Positions 20,311-31,864 of a DNA stretch of 64,000 nt are shown piece after piece. The stretch covers positions 52,501-116,500 of the forward strand of contig CAJNDS010002566.1 of NCBI GenBank assembly GCA_905221605.1. The letters run 5' to 3'. Within the stretch, counting starts at the first letter, position 1, and the number at the start of each line of letters is the position of its first letter. The position numbers were made by a program, and so were the translations under genes. The notes below the pieces were generated by a model. The model was not told the DNA's origin. It did no database searches and was given only the letters and a program-made list of their open reading frames with translations. Source of the stretch: Symbiodinium natans (Eukaryota; Sar; Dinophyceae; Suessiales; Symbiodiniaceae).

Positions 20311-22150
20311 ATGGCCTTTCACATTTGTGCTTGCCTGTGGGCTGTGGCGGCCTTTCAGAGAGCTGTAGGGCTCTCCGAAGATTGTGCCGAGCGTGAATGC
20401 GGCGCTTTAGAAGATCAGGCGGAGCAGAATTCCTTGTTGGCACTGCGCGGAAAGCTCCAAGAAGACAGTCAAACCATGTCGGATGCCTCAGAAGAACGAC
20501 CCCTCCAATGCACGAAGCTAGGTATTCTGAATTTGGATGGCTATTACTACCCTACGCAGCCAGGGGACGTCAACGACAGACGCACGTGGTGCACCATTCA
20601 CGAGCACCTGGTGGACTCTGCTGGCTATGACTGCGCACGCCCGGATGTCGACGAGGGGGAGTTTTCCGTGCGATTCCAGGTTGTGGAGGGTTTCACCTTC
20701 CATGAGTCGGAGCAGTTGAACCAGACAAAGTTCAAGAAACCTTTCAAGGACGCACTGAGAGTGCTCCTCCGCGATCCGTCAGTTTGTGCCGTCACTTGCA
20801 GTGTAGGCTTCTGCTCAAACAGTCGTTGAGAAGGCAGCCAAGGAGTTGTACCTTCAAGAAGAGGTCACCTTGAAGCCAATGTTGCTCGGGACTCCTGCGC
20901 TCATGGCGGCGTTCGCAAAGCAACTTACCCCCAGGGGGCGCAACGGAACTTCCATCAACTGGGACCTCTTTGAGGATGGGGACAGGGACCGGGTGATTGT
21001 TTTAACCTCGTTTTATCCAACCCTAAGCTCGAAGTTGGACGAGTTGCTCAAGACTTTCGGCATCAGGAAGCCTTGGTGCCCAAAAGGAAAGTGCAGTGGC
21101 CCAGCGTTTGAGAAGGAACTGGCCGCAGCGATCACGGAGGTGTTGAAAATCCACCAAGAACAAGGAGTGGGCTCCGGCGGTTTGCGCATTGTGGCCGAGG
21201 TGATGGAGGCCCTCGGCGGTGTCAGCCAGGACGACGTCGCCGAGATGGCGAGGACCACGGCCCGAAACTTCGTTCCCTTGGGTTGGAACATCATGCCTGG
21301 CTACATCCCAGTTGATGTGGGCGGCGGCTTCCACAACACATGGCTCACGTTGCGGTCCTACCAAAGCCAGTTTGTCCGAGCGGTGCGTCGACTCCAGGCC
21401 ATGGGGAAGACAGTCCGAGGAGTCATCATGGAATCCACGGAGATGCCAGCACATGCGAACCACATCCGCTTGAATTTTAAGCTGCCTGTTTGGGACATCA
21501 GCACTTTGGGTCGGTGCTTGATGAAGGCCGCACCGAGCTACATTGAGGAGCATAAGAAGGTTAATCCCCAAAACCTTGACTTGTATGTGGATCTTTTCAT
21601 GAATGAGGCCTTCAAGCAGTGCATGAAGGCGTGGTGGCCGGACACGGAGACGATGAAAAAAGAGCCTGTGCGCCTCGAGCCGAAGTTCGGAACCCAAGCG
21701 GACGGCACGCTGAAGTTCTTCGAGAACTTGGACAATGACACGCTGACGATGCTCACATGCACCGGCGGCCGGCCGGGGCCTTCCAAGTACCCCATTGGAC
21801 GCAGGATGGATCTCTATGAGACTGGCGTCACCACGGGCAATGGTATGGGGGTTGTGAGCCCGATTTGCCGCGAGACGGAGCTCTGCTCTTGCTCTGCCAC
21901 ATCGCCGGCTCCTGGCCCTGGTTGTCCCGGGCCCTGCCCCGGCGCAGGCAACTGTGGCGGTGGACCATTTGGCTATCAAATGACCGTGCCAATGGGCGAA
22001 ATGAACTACCCATGTGGCGTGACCGGATGGCTCTGCGCCACGAAAGAAGACATCCCCCCTCTCTTGCGGTCGCCGAGCCGTTTCGTGAATCCTGGCAACG
22101 GCTTGGCCTGCCCGGTCGAGCACAACGCCATGGGCGCTTTCGTGCCTTAA
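20311..22150 (+). CDS. secreted protein of unknown family, two exons
   Basis: ATG at 20311 in a good context (GCCATGG) opens a signal-peptide-like N-terminus (MAFHICACLWAVAAFQRAVG). Exon 1 (20311-20800) and exon 2 (20823-22147) are in different frames; removing GTGTAGG...AAACAG (22 nt, 20801-20822) joins them in phase and gives about 605 residues. A one-base indel is the alternative. The body contains RVIVLTSFYPTLSS, WNIMPGYIPVDVGGGFHNTW and ESTEMPAHANHIRLN, then a Cys/Pro/Gly-rich patch and a C-terminus with NPGNGLACP. Cysteines are frequent, as in a luminal or extracellular protein. I do not recognise the family. A 391-residue antisense frame mirrors its codon structure and is rejected. Confidence 0.75.
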
Positions 22151-23858
22151 GGAGCATTGTGACCATCGTGATGGCATGGCTCCTGCTTTGGGGTTCACTC
22201 GCCACTTACTACACGGAGTGGCAGTAAAGCCACGATGCAGTCTTCGTTCCTTGCATCAGGTTTTGATTTATGATTTGTCCGTTCTCTGGCACACGGTCCA
22301 GAGATTGCACGAGCTTGCACTGAAAATGTTCAACGAACATGTTCGAGACCTGAACATGACTGGATGGACCATTTGACAGCTGCCATCATATGCTAAAAGT
22401 TCGCAGTTTTTTGGCAACGAGCATGACACCCTTGTGTTGTTGCCGCATGCCTCACGAAATGTCACACACATGCCGTTCTTGTGGTATCTTGTGTGTGGTT
22501 GTGTGATACGGCGCTGGCCCAAGCTTCGAACTCGGGAGAAGGCCTCCTTGTGAGATACGGCTCCCTGAGTTGCGCTTGTCTCATGCCGCTGCTGGATTCA
22601 TCTGTGTGACTCGGCCAACTGTTTCACGTTTCATTTTTCAGGTGTGCTGTGCCGTTGTGCTGTAGCAGGGGTCGGTGTTCCGCAGAAGCCAAGGCTCTAC
22701 CCGGCACCGAAGGTCCAGTGGTACTCGCCAACTCCACGGAAGCCAAGCCGCGAGATGCTTTGCAGCACCAGTGCGATGCTGCAAAGCATTGCTGCTATGC
22801 AGTCATCCAAGTGTTCACGTCAACGCAACTTTGCTGCTTTGCGTAATGTACCCCAATCGTGCTTAATCTCCGTCTCTGTCGGCTGGAGCAATCAGGAATC
22901 CCCTCGGCATTGTCTTTCCAGATGAGGCGGGGCAGTGGGACTCTGCAAGGCATATCTCATGCTCTCACGTCCATTACGGCTCTGCTGGAAACTGGTCTGA
23001 GATTCTGCATGTCGCTACAGCTTGTCACCTGCAATAGCTTGAATTGTCGCCCCTGCAGACAACAACGTATCCGATGTATCCCTTTCCGAAAGAAGAGAAG
23101 AAGTTGATGGAGGCAGTCTGAGGATGCTGAGGGGATCCAAATTGAGACCTGGTGATTCATGCTGAGTGAGGCTGGGGGTGCGAGACAAAGCCCTTCCCCA
23201 AGCTGGGAGTTGCTGTTCGTGGGACTTCGAGGGCAAATGTGGGACTGGGACCTTCAGGTTCTACCCGAGCCCCAGAAGGTTTGATGGTTGTCAGCGTGGA
23301 TCGGGCACCAGCCTCAGCCTGATCAGGTCGGATCAGGACCAGACTCCTTGGTGCTGTTCATGTGCTTTTCCAGGCTTTAGACTTGCTGCCGTCTGCCTGG
23401 ACCTTGAATTGGGGGGAGCCTCGGACTGCCTGAAGGGTTTCATCTGCCGTCTCGCCGCCCAAGGACAACTTTGGACCGCATTGCTATTGTGTTGAGGCCC
23501 CAGTGCTGCAGGCAAGGGGGCAGCAGCAGCAGCAGCAGGCAAAAAATGAATGAGTGGCTTTCTTCAAGTTCCAGCCGAGGCGACTGCATACTACCCAGGC
23601 TCGGCTGCACACGCTCCGCTATGGAGTCGCTAGAGTCTCGCACCCTTCGTGTTTTCAACTGACAGGAGAGGGTGAGAACGAGATCAACTCGAGGAAGACG
23701 GAGTTTGTCCGCGGGAACGCAAATCCTGCGGACCCTAATTCTGAGGACCCGGCCCGGGAGCTTTGGCGTGGAGTTTGTTCTGCCTGTGCGAGGAGGGGTT
23801 TGCAAGGGCTGTTAAGGGTTGTTAAGACATTAAAATGGGGTTGGGAAGGCTTCAATCT

Positions 23859-23935
23859 CGCTCTCTCTCCCTCTCTCCCTCCCTCTCTCCCTCTCTCGCT
23901 CCCTCTCTCTCTCTCCCTCTCTCTCCCTCTCCCTC

Positions 23936-23973
<38 letters not shown>

Positions 23974-24000
23974 CCTCTCTCCCTCTCTCTCCCCCTTTCT
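23859..24000. repeat. CT-rich microsatellite
   Basis: About 140 bp of (CT)n and CTCC variants on the + strand with almost no purines. Confidence 0.95.
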
Positions 24001-24825
24001 CGCCCTTGTCACTTCATTTCGAACGAGCCTGTAGGATTGCATGCTTCACAAGACTGTGCTGGTGCCGTACAACAAGAGGTGCGGCCGTCTGTGTGTTTCC
24101 GACTCCAGGTAGCCAACTGTGCCCGTGGAGGCAGCAGCTGTTGATGGTGGAGATCCACGAAGTGGATCCCGATGATTCAGAGGTAGAGGACTGCTTGATC
24201 GGCCGGTCATGACCTCAGTTGAATTGTGAGAATTGTGCCAAGAAGTGAGCAAAGCCGCGCCCCAAAATCTTCAGGGCAACGCTCCCGCTTGCCGATCGGA
24301 AGATTGAGTCCTCCGCGAACTGGCCCCTGATTCGTGGGCTGGAGTGCAGTGGCACGTGGGAGCCTCAGTTCTGAGTCCATGAGTGCAGGGATGTAAAGGG
24401 TCATGGGCCATGGGTAACAAGGTGTGGATCCAAAAGCCCAAACCCCACTCCGGCTTTGCGAAAATCTGACCGTGGTGTGCAAGGCTCACGGTGCAGGTCA
24501 AGATCCCCAGCCCCGAGGAGCCTGTGAGCCCTGCAGTGCAGACGTAGAAGACTAAGATGAGGCGTGATGTGGCAAACATGCTGAGCAGGACCCTGCGGGC
24601 CCGACCACTCCCAAGACGAAGCGGTCTACGGCGCCTCGGTGCATATCCGATGACAGCAAAAGCAGCCCCCCTTGCTTCAAAAACTGCATAATATGTTTGC
24701 AAACACTGAGAGAGGAGTTATGACATGTTATGACATTATGTGGCCAAGCGTGGATCCGCTGAGGCCTCGAGCTCTGGTGGCAAGTCGTGCCTTGGCTGCT
24801 GTATTTTCAGTGCTTTGCAGACTCC

Positions 24826-24905
24826 ACTCTATTGACTCTATTGACTCTATTGACTCTATTGACTCTATTGACTCTATTGACTCTATTGACTCTATTGACT
24901 CTATA
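24826..24905. repeat. 9-bp tandem repeat CTCTATTGA
   Basis: About nine near-perfect copies of the 9-mer; translated it gives Ser-Ile-Asp repeats, but no gene context is present. Confidence 0.95.
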
Positions 24906-25199
24906 GTGACTCCTATTCCACTCGCACCCCGATGATGGGCGCTGTTCTTCCCCTCAGGCGCGTCTGGACACCGCAGGTGGGAAGCATTGCAAGATGGCAC
25001 AGCTGTTGCACAAAAACCTTGCAGCAAAATCATGTAACAGACTTATATAGCTGTGTAAACTTGCACATGCAGGTGGCGGGCTTTCCGGAGCCGATCTCGC
25101 CGCCGAGCCGAAAGTGCAGCGAGCGCAGCGCTCCGCCCGAGGGCTTCCCGGAGCCCGTCTCCCCTTCCAGCGTGGCGCGCCGGGTGCTCGGGCTTTTCT

Positions 25200-25256
25200 G
25201 GCTGCTTCCGGCTGCTTCCGGCTGCTTCGGGATGCTTCGGGATGCATCGGGATGTT
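25200..25256. repeat. 10-bp tandem repeat GGCTGCTTCC / GGGATGCTTC
   Basis: Six decamer units that drift from GGCTGCTTCC to GGGATGCATC across the array. Confidence 0.9.
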
Positions 25257-25902
25257 TTACATGTAAGAATGTAGGACTAAGAATGTGCTGAGCAATCAGA
25301 GCACAGGCCCCACCCTCCTTGAGAGCCTGCGGCACAAGAGCGCAGCCGACGAGAAGAGAGGCCACTGGAGCAGTGAGACATACATGTGCAAAAGTTCTCT
25401 CAGTGCGTCGCTGATGTGGGAGACCTTTTTTCAGGCAGCCCCTTCGAGTCCTTGGAGCCCTTTGAGGGGCCACGCTGGAGCCACATGAAGGGTCGTGACC
25501 TTGGTGAACTCTCACCCTTTAAAGCATCCCAACAGCCCAACAGCCTACCTCTCCAGGCCTCTCTACAGTGTCAACTGGCTCTGTGGCTTGTGATGTGTGG
25601 CTGGACACCGTGCGAAGGGGGCCAGGCAGGTGGCGTAGGCTGCATTCCGCAGATGTGCTTGTGCTTGGCACCCCTTGACAGCCTTGGAACATTCTTTGAG
25701 TGGCATTTCTATTCAAAAGCCAGATCAGTCCGGAACTCCAAATACATTTAAAACACATTTAGAGTGTCAAAGAAGTTTGTTTCAGAACCCGGCCTTCAGA
25801 GCGACAGTAGCAGCAGCATCAATTAACATGCAGTGGTGGGAGTCGTACCTTGAGCGCAAGCTCGGGGCCTGCGCAGAATGGTAGAGACCTGCTCATGCTC
25901 CC

Positions 25903-28295
25903 ATGTGCGAGTGGTTGGGTGCGGCGCCTCGCTTCTGCGAGCCCCGCCGATCCAGTGCTGCACGCGCACGGTCTTTGCCCCCTGCTGTGAGCAAGGGTGA
26001 GGAAGATCCGCGGAATCGGCAGAAGGAGCTGCAGGAGCTCATCGTGAGTGCAGAGAACGTGGAATGCATCCTCGCGACAGTTCGGGAGTTGGAGGGTGCC
26101 ATCGTCATCTCCACGGCGCTTCACCGGCTGGGCAAAGTGCCGGTGACTCCGCAGGTCTTCAAAGATCCCCGCTTCCACCTGCTGCTGGACCGCTTCAGAT
26201 CACGGCTGCCATTCTTTGGCTCACGGCGGCTCGGCAAGATTCGTCAGGTGTCAAGCCAGCGCTCCTCATGCTGGCTTGTGCATGATGTTACAGATGTTGC
26301 ATGTAAATGCAGTGTGATAGACAGCAGGCTGAAGATACCATTGCTGACAACAGATATCAAAGATGTCAAACGTTTCGCAGGCAAATCGCCAACTCGCTGC
26401 ACGGGCTCGGTGTGATCTGCTACCGCGAGGGCGGCGCCTGGGTTGACATGGTCTCCATCCAAACGCAACGGCGGATCCATGAGTTTGAGCCGCAGCACGT
26501 GTCGAACACACTTTGGGCGTGTGCCCGCATGCAGCTGCAAGAGCCCCTCATGCTTCGCGCGCTGACTTCGCGGGCGATTGAAGACATCCAGCGTTTCTGT
26601 CCCCTGGACATCTCGATCTGCACCTGGGCCTTTGCGACCATGAAGCGCCGCGAGCCTGAGTGGCTGCGTGCCGTGGTCCGAGCTCGCTGTGACTTCAGTG
26701 ACTTCTCACCTCAGAACATGTCAAACTTCGTATGGGGGCTCAGCACGCTGGGCTTCCGCAACGACAACATGGTACTGGCTGTCGGTCGAGAGGCGTCGAG
26801 GAAGATCCAGGACTTCATTCCACAAGAGCTTTCCAACTTCTCCTGGGCCCTGGCCACCATGGACCTATGTGACAACTTGATGCTGCGGGCCATCGCGGAG
26901 GAGGTGGATAGGCGAGGGGCAGAGGTGAACACCTGGGACCCGCAGAGTCTCTCGAACATGATGTGGGCCTATGCCACCTTGGCCCTAAAGGACGACCCTT
27001 TGTTCCGGCGCCTGCTTGATGCTTCTATAGAACGGATCACAGACCACGACACGCAGAATCTGGCCAACAGTACCTGGGCCACAGCTATGGTCGGCTTTCG
27101 ATGCTCTCGCTGGCTGGACCAGGCGGCCCAAGCTGCCGTCCGGAAAATTCGGGACTGTCAGACGCTGCATTTGGCACAGCTGGCCTTTGCCTTCTCACGC
27201 TTCTGCTTCCCTGGGCATGCCCATGGCTTCCTCCCAGCGCTTCTGGAGGAGACCCTTCGACGGGTGGAGGAGTTCCCACCGCAGTCGCTCTTCGATGTTC
27301 ACGACGCGCTGAGATTCTTCGACGTGCTACCTAAGTCAACGAGCATCGAGCGGCGCCTCACCTGCTGCTTCGAGGAGACGCTGCAACGACTGGAGTCCTT
27401 TGCAAGGCTGGCCGCAAATGGCCGACCTACAGCAGCGCAGGTGTCGGCATACCAGCGTAGTGTGGAGCAAAGTGACATCGTCACCTTGGGCGAATACTGG
27501 ACACTGCAGTTTCTCAAGCACTTCGGCCTCCTGTGCCCGAAGAACGACCCCTTCATTCCAGATGCCCGGCAACGTATCCTGGACTTCCGTGCGGAGGAGG
27601 CGGCGAAGGATCCCGTGAGCCGCTCCCTCTTCCACCGGGCACAGTGTGCCTGGCAGCTGAGTTTGGGTGAGGAAAGTTCCTTGGCCGATGGACTCTTCGA
27701 GAGTGGTGAGCCCGTTGCGGGGGCACCAGCAGGCCACGGGCTCTTCGTCTGCCGACTTCGGCATACGCGCGAGGGGGACGCGGAGGTCCAGGCGCTATGT
27801 GCAGCCTTGGACACCAGCATCCTCCGGAGTGGACGTTCTCCCCCAGGCCTCAGCTTGAACTTGCACCTCTCCGATGTGCCCTGTGTTTCCTGCCTCGGTT
27901 GTACCCTGCAGTTTCAGTTTCGCTTCCCGGGTGTTCTACGCGTGTCCTTTGACAGAGGACGCATGCTCAGCAAGGATTCCGTGCCAATTCCCAGGCCGCC
28001 GCCGCCACCATCGAAGAAGGGCAATCCGATTCCCTATGCGCCGATGCCTGATGCGCCACGATCAGATGGTGTGGATCGTAGCATGGTGCGCAAAGAGCTC
28101 CCGCAGGGGCACGCCGACACCACGTCGTTCTACCTCAACCCACTCCTGGCATCGCGGCGGCCAAATGGAGCTAGCAAAGGTGGTGAGGAAGCAGTTCCAC
28201 ACAAACTGGTGCGAGGCAGGAACGGAAACCAGCAGACCTACTACTTTTCCTCCGCTCCAACCTTCTTCGACACAGAGGACTATGAGTCTTACTAG
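25903..28295 (+). CDS. helical-repeat (OPR/RAP-like) protein with C-terminal deaminase-like domain
   Basis: Exon 1 is 25903-26247 (115 residues; Arg/Ser-rich N-terminus compatible with organelle import, not proven). A phase-0 GT-AG intron of 80 nt (26248-26327) leads to exon 2, 26328-28292, for about 770 residues. Residues about 168-446 hold eight repeats of 36-39 residues built on a PQxLSNxxWAxATL core (for example FSPQNMSNFVWGLSTLGF, FIPQELSNFSWALATMDL), the pattern of octotricopeptide/FASTK-type RNA-binding alpha-solenoids. The C-terminal third has GDAE (Glu at about residue 601) and DVPCVSCLG (Cys 634 and 637), then FRFPGVLRVSFD, the strand-helix arrangement of zinc deaminases. The residue usually His or Cys before the catalytic Glu is Asp here. 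A Pro-rich tail follows. Organelle RNA processing or editing is an inference. Confidence 0.7.
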
Positions 28296-28722
28296 CCCGA
28301 CAAGCTACTGGCTGGGGCATGTATTGAGCAGTGCTACTGCTCGCGTGGCCCCAGTCTGGCCAGATCCCTCAACCTGCTCGCTGCCGGTCTGAGCCTGGCT
28401 GCAACAGCCGGCAACAGGATGCAGGCTTACAAGGCTGCACCGGCTACGACCTGCACCACGACATCCCGCAGACTCGGCGCCACGGAATCGTCGTTTCATG
28501 ACCCACACCCCCGCGGCCTCGCATGAAGCGACTGCACCAGAGCTGCATCACATGCATCACTGGGTCTGCAGCTAGATGACTTCCAATCTTCTCAACAGTG
28601 CAGGAAAAAGAGGAAACGTCGAGTTGTGTACTTCTGTATCCTGTTACCGGAAGTCTGTGGAAATCCCATAGCTTCCCAAGACCAGTGCAGGTCTCCTTCC
28701 GCCTCCTTCCCCATTGCTGGAG
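28296..28722. other. spacer between two + strand genes
   Basis: About 430 bp without a convincing frame. Near its end a pyrimidine-rich tract (TCTCCTTCCGCCTCCTTCCC) ends in GGAG, a plausible 3' splice site for the next exon, so part of this may be intron or an upstream exon of that gene. Confidence 0.45.
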
Positions 28723-30608
28723 TCCCTGAAGAGTGGCCACTCTGGTCTGTTTCAGCAGCAACGGCAAATCATAACAGATCTCATGAAACAAGCGAATCAG
28801 CAAACACAACCAACGTCACAAACGCAAACGTCGGTGGGTTTGCCAGGCCTGGACCCCTTTGCCAATCTGGACAACTTCCCAGCTCTGTCGGCGCCCTTCA
28901 GCCCAACCTTCGGAGGCAGATGTAGCCGGAAGTCCTGCTTTATCCTGCACGTGCACTTCTCGGCCAGGAGCCTCCCAGCCGACGGCATCGGTGCCTAGCC
29001 AGCTCCCGAGAATTCCCGGGTGCAGGCCGGCTGCCGTCAGCAATTTCTTATGTCCTGCCCTCATCCAGGCGCTCAGGGGAGCTACAAGCCGCCGACAGTC
29101 CACCAATCTGTGTACAGTGCCACGAGGCCAGCACACTTGCCGGTCCGACAGCGGAATTGGGCACTAGCTTGCGACTCAGGCCAACGCAAGCGACGATGCC
29201 TGCTGCAGGCTGGAGGGTTTGAGTACGTTTGAGTAAGATAAGGCATGCGGAGTAATGCGGACCTTCATGCTCCTTTCAGCCAGGATCTGCGTGGCCTCTC
29301 GTGTCAACGTCTGGCTGCTGTCTGAGAAAGATTCTGCACGAGGTTCATGATTTCATGACGCAGCGCGTGCCCTGCCATGCTGATTGATTCAGGTGCTCAG
29401 GCGAGCTTCAAGCCTCCCCAGCAGCCGTCTTTGCTGAGCACAACAAGGCTGGTGCCTTTGTCCTGCAGTGTGTTGCTGCCGCATCATCTCCAGTAGCGGT
29501 CTGACCCTTGCCGCCGGCAGGCCGCAGCAGATGATGCCTGTCACGGCCACAGGCCGCGCTAATGCATGCATTGCTGCGCAGGTCTTTTCCCGAAATCAAG
29601 CTGCTAATTTGGCCTGCGCACATGCAGAAAAAGTGAGGCATATGCGTACGTAAGACTACGATGGGGCTTCCGGCTAGTTTCGGATCCTGTCTACTTAAAC
29701 ACGCTGGTTTCGCAAGTGGTGGCAGATGCGGTGAGTCGGTTCATGGGTGATAGGGTTGCGTATAACGTTTCGTTCGCAATGTTGCGTATAGGATGTGGGT
29801 GCCTCACGAGCCATTCGAATGGCATCCTCACGATCAAGCCATTGATAGCCTTTGAATACAGGCTCAAGGTCATGTACTCGGGGTCTTAGTGGCTTCGTTG
29901 AGCGGCCAGGAGCCTCCCAGCCGACGGCATCGGTGCCTAGCCAGCTCCCGAGAATTCCCGGGTGCAGACCGGCTGCCGTCAGCAATTTCTTATGTCCTGC
30001 CCTCATCCAGGCGCTCAGGGGAGCTACAAGCCGCCGACAGTCCACCAATCTGTGTACAGTGCCACGAGGCCAGCACACTTGCCGGTCCGACAGCGGAATT
30101 GGGCACTAGCTTGCGACTCAGGCCAACGCAAGCGACGATGCCTGCTGCAGGCTGGAGGGTTTGAGTACGTTTGAGTAAGATGAGGCATGCGGAGTAATGC
30201 GGACCTTCATGCTCCTTTCAGCCAGGATCTGCGTGGCCTCTCGGGTCAACGTCTGGCTGCTGTCTGAGAAAGATTCTGCACGAGGTTCATGATTTCATGA
30301 CGCAGCGCGTGCCCTGCCATGCTGATTGATTCAGGTGCTCAGGCGAGCTTCAAGCCTCCCCAGCAGCCGTCTTTGCTGAGCACAACAAGGCTGGTGCCTT
30401 TGTCCTGCAGTGTGTTGCTGCCGCATCATCTCCAGTAGCGGTCTGACCCTTGCCGCCGGCAGGCCGCAGCAGATGATGCCTGTCACGGCCACAGGCCGCG
30501 CCAGCAAGGGTTCACCGTATCTTTCATTTTCCCGTACTTGCCTGCAGGTACTTTCACGGTGAGCTACAAGCCGTTGACTGTGCAGCAGCCTTTGCTGAAC
30601 ACCATCAG
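28723..30608 (+). CDS. multi-exon gene with homologous mini-exons (partial)
   Basis: Exon A (about 28723-28915) is Gln/Thr-rich and then reads LPGLDPFANLDNFPALS, ending at AG|GC with one base carried. Downstream lie homologous blocks, each preceded by CAG and ended by AG|GC: E1 29069-29126 (58 nt), E2 29393-29447 (55 nt), copies of both at 30011-30068 and 30335-30389, and E3 30548-30608 (61 nt). In the frame reading G-E-L-Q-A, differences among E1, E2 and E3 fall largely at third codon positions (GGG/GGC/GGT, CTA/CTT/CTA, GAG/GAA), so that frame appears selected. All lengths are 1 modulo 3, so consecutive blocks cannot be joined in frame with ordinary boundaries. A likely later exon reads EEVAKELPWAEPNARKQ at about 30,706-30,762. 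The family is not recognised. Confidence 0.5.
28961..29559 (+). repeat. 599-bp direct duplication, copy 1
   Basis: Matches 29903-30501 at a constant offset of 942 bp without gaps; I noticed about three substitutions (near 29029, 29243 and 29304). It carries mini-exons E1 and E2 with flanking intron sequence. Confidence 0.97.
29903..30501 (+). repeat. 599-bp direct duplication, copy 2
   Basis: Second copy of 28961-29559, with unique DNA of 343 bp between the two. Both mini-exons and their AG and AG|GC signals are intact. Near-identity points to a recent event or strong gene conversion; an assembly artefact is unlikely because the separating and flanking sequences differ. Confidence 0.97.
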
Positions 30609-31864
30609 GCAAATTGTCGTGTTGCAGAAGTTAGGCAGTGCTGTTGCATCTTCTGCAGATGTCGTGCAGGGGGCCCTTGACCAACCTTGGTGGAGCTGTT
30701 TCAGGCAGGAGAAGAGGTTGCGAAAGAGCTTCCGTGGGCAGAGCCAAATGCCCGAAAACAGGTGGCCGCTACCCATCCGCCCTTCAGCACTTCGCATACG
30801 TGAGGTGACAAAACGGGTGTGTGTCGTTGTGTGCGGCGCTTTTCGGCTTGGCATTCCTGTCAAATGCCACCTGCGACACACAGGCCTCTTGGAAGGTCGC
30901 ATGAATCTGTCGAGTCAGAGTCGGTTCATTTGCCTTGTTTGAGATGTCTACTCGTGCCGAGTGCACACGAACATCGGCTACATAGCGGATTCAGACAGAG
31001 CTTCTCTAGAGAGAAAGTTGCACAGATGGCTTGCAAGAAGAGTCTCGGAGCTACCCTGACAGCAGAGTGAAGGTCAGTGAAAGTGAGCAAAGCTAGATAT
31101 GACACCGCCGTGCAGAGCCTCACCCAGAACATGAGACGCACGAGCCTCGAGCCATGGCGACGTGGTTTGGGCCGGACAACGCTGCCGAAGCATCCGTTAG
31201 CTTGGGTCCTGCCCCTCGTCCCCACTCAGTCTTGTTTTGTTTGCGGAGGGGGTGGCGGATCGTGAAGGGTCCGTGCTTTGCCGTTGTCGCGTTTGTGTTG
31301 ATTTTGTTTCGGTTCCCCCTTCAACTGTTGTGCTACATCCATCAAGGTGCGAATCGAGAAGTGGCGCAAGCAGCCACTGCGGACCCTTCTGTGCGGAGGG
31401 GCTCTTGCAAAGGGAAGCGAGCAGAAGGAGGCAGGGCTCACATGAAACTCAAACTCTCGTCCCGTGGAGCTGCGTGACAGGCACCGAAGCCGGATTACAG
31501 TAGGGCTGTGTACCAAATCATGTGTGTAGATAGATATGTATATATAGTTTCTTATATATATTGTGCGTGGGATGTACATATACATAATTTTTGCACCTTT
31601 GCATGTATGGCTACCCAGCCTCGGTTGTCCACGCTTTCTGTGGCTGCTAGCCAATGAGCTCGTTTAACGGGCGCCCCAGAAAGACATGGAAGGGGAAGGC
31701 CATGCCAGGTTGTCTCGAGTGGTTCATCGTATTCATTGAATTCAGCTGGAAAACTCCTATATTCCCCGCCCGTTGTTTTCTCTATGTTTTGGCAGGAAAA
31801 GCTCCATTTTCTCTATGTTTCAAAAGGAAACGTCTGTTTTCGCTTAATCGTCATTACACTTGAA

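Larger units (their letters stand above)
22151..25902. other. intergenic DNA, no gene recognised
   Basis: I see no domain-bearing frame. The stretch includes (CAG)n near 23,519-23,540, a long CT-rich block, the CTCTATTGA array and a GGCTGCTTCC array, listed separately where long. The last 100 bases lead into the helical-repeat gene. Confidence 0.5.

Noticed and set aside
21023-22198. 391-residue minus-strand open frame
   Set aside because: It is exactly antisense to the secreted-protein gene, whose GC-rich third positions suppress stops on the other strand. It has no domain and a low-complexity Arg/His composition.
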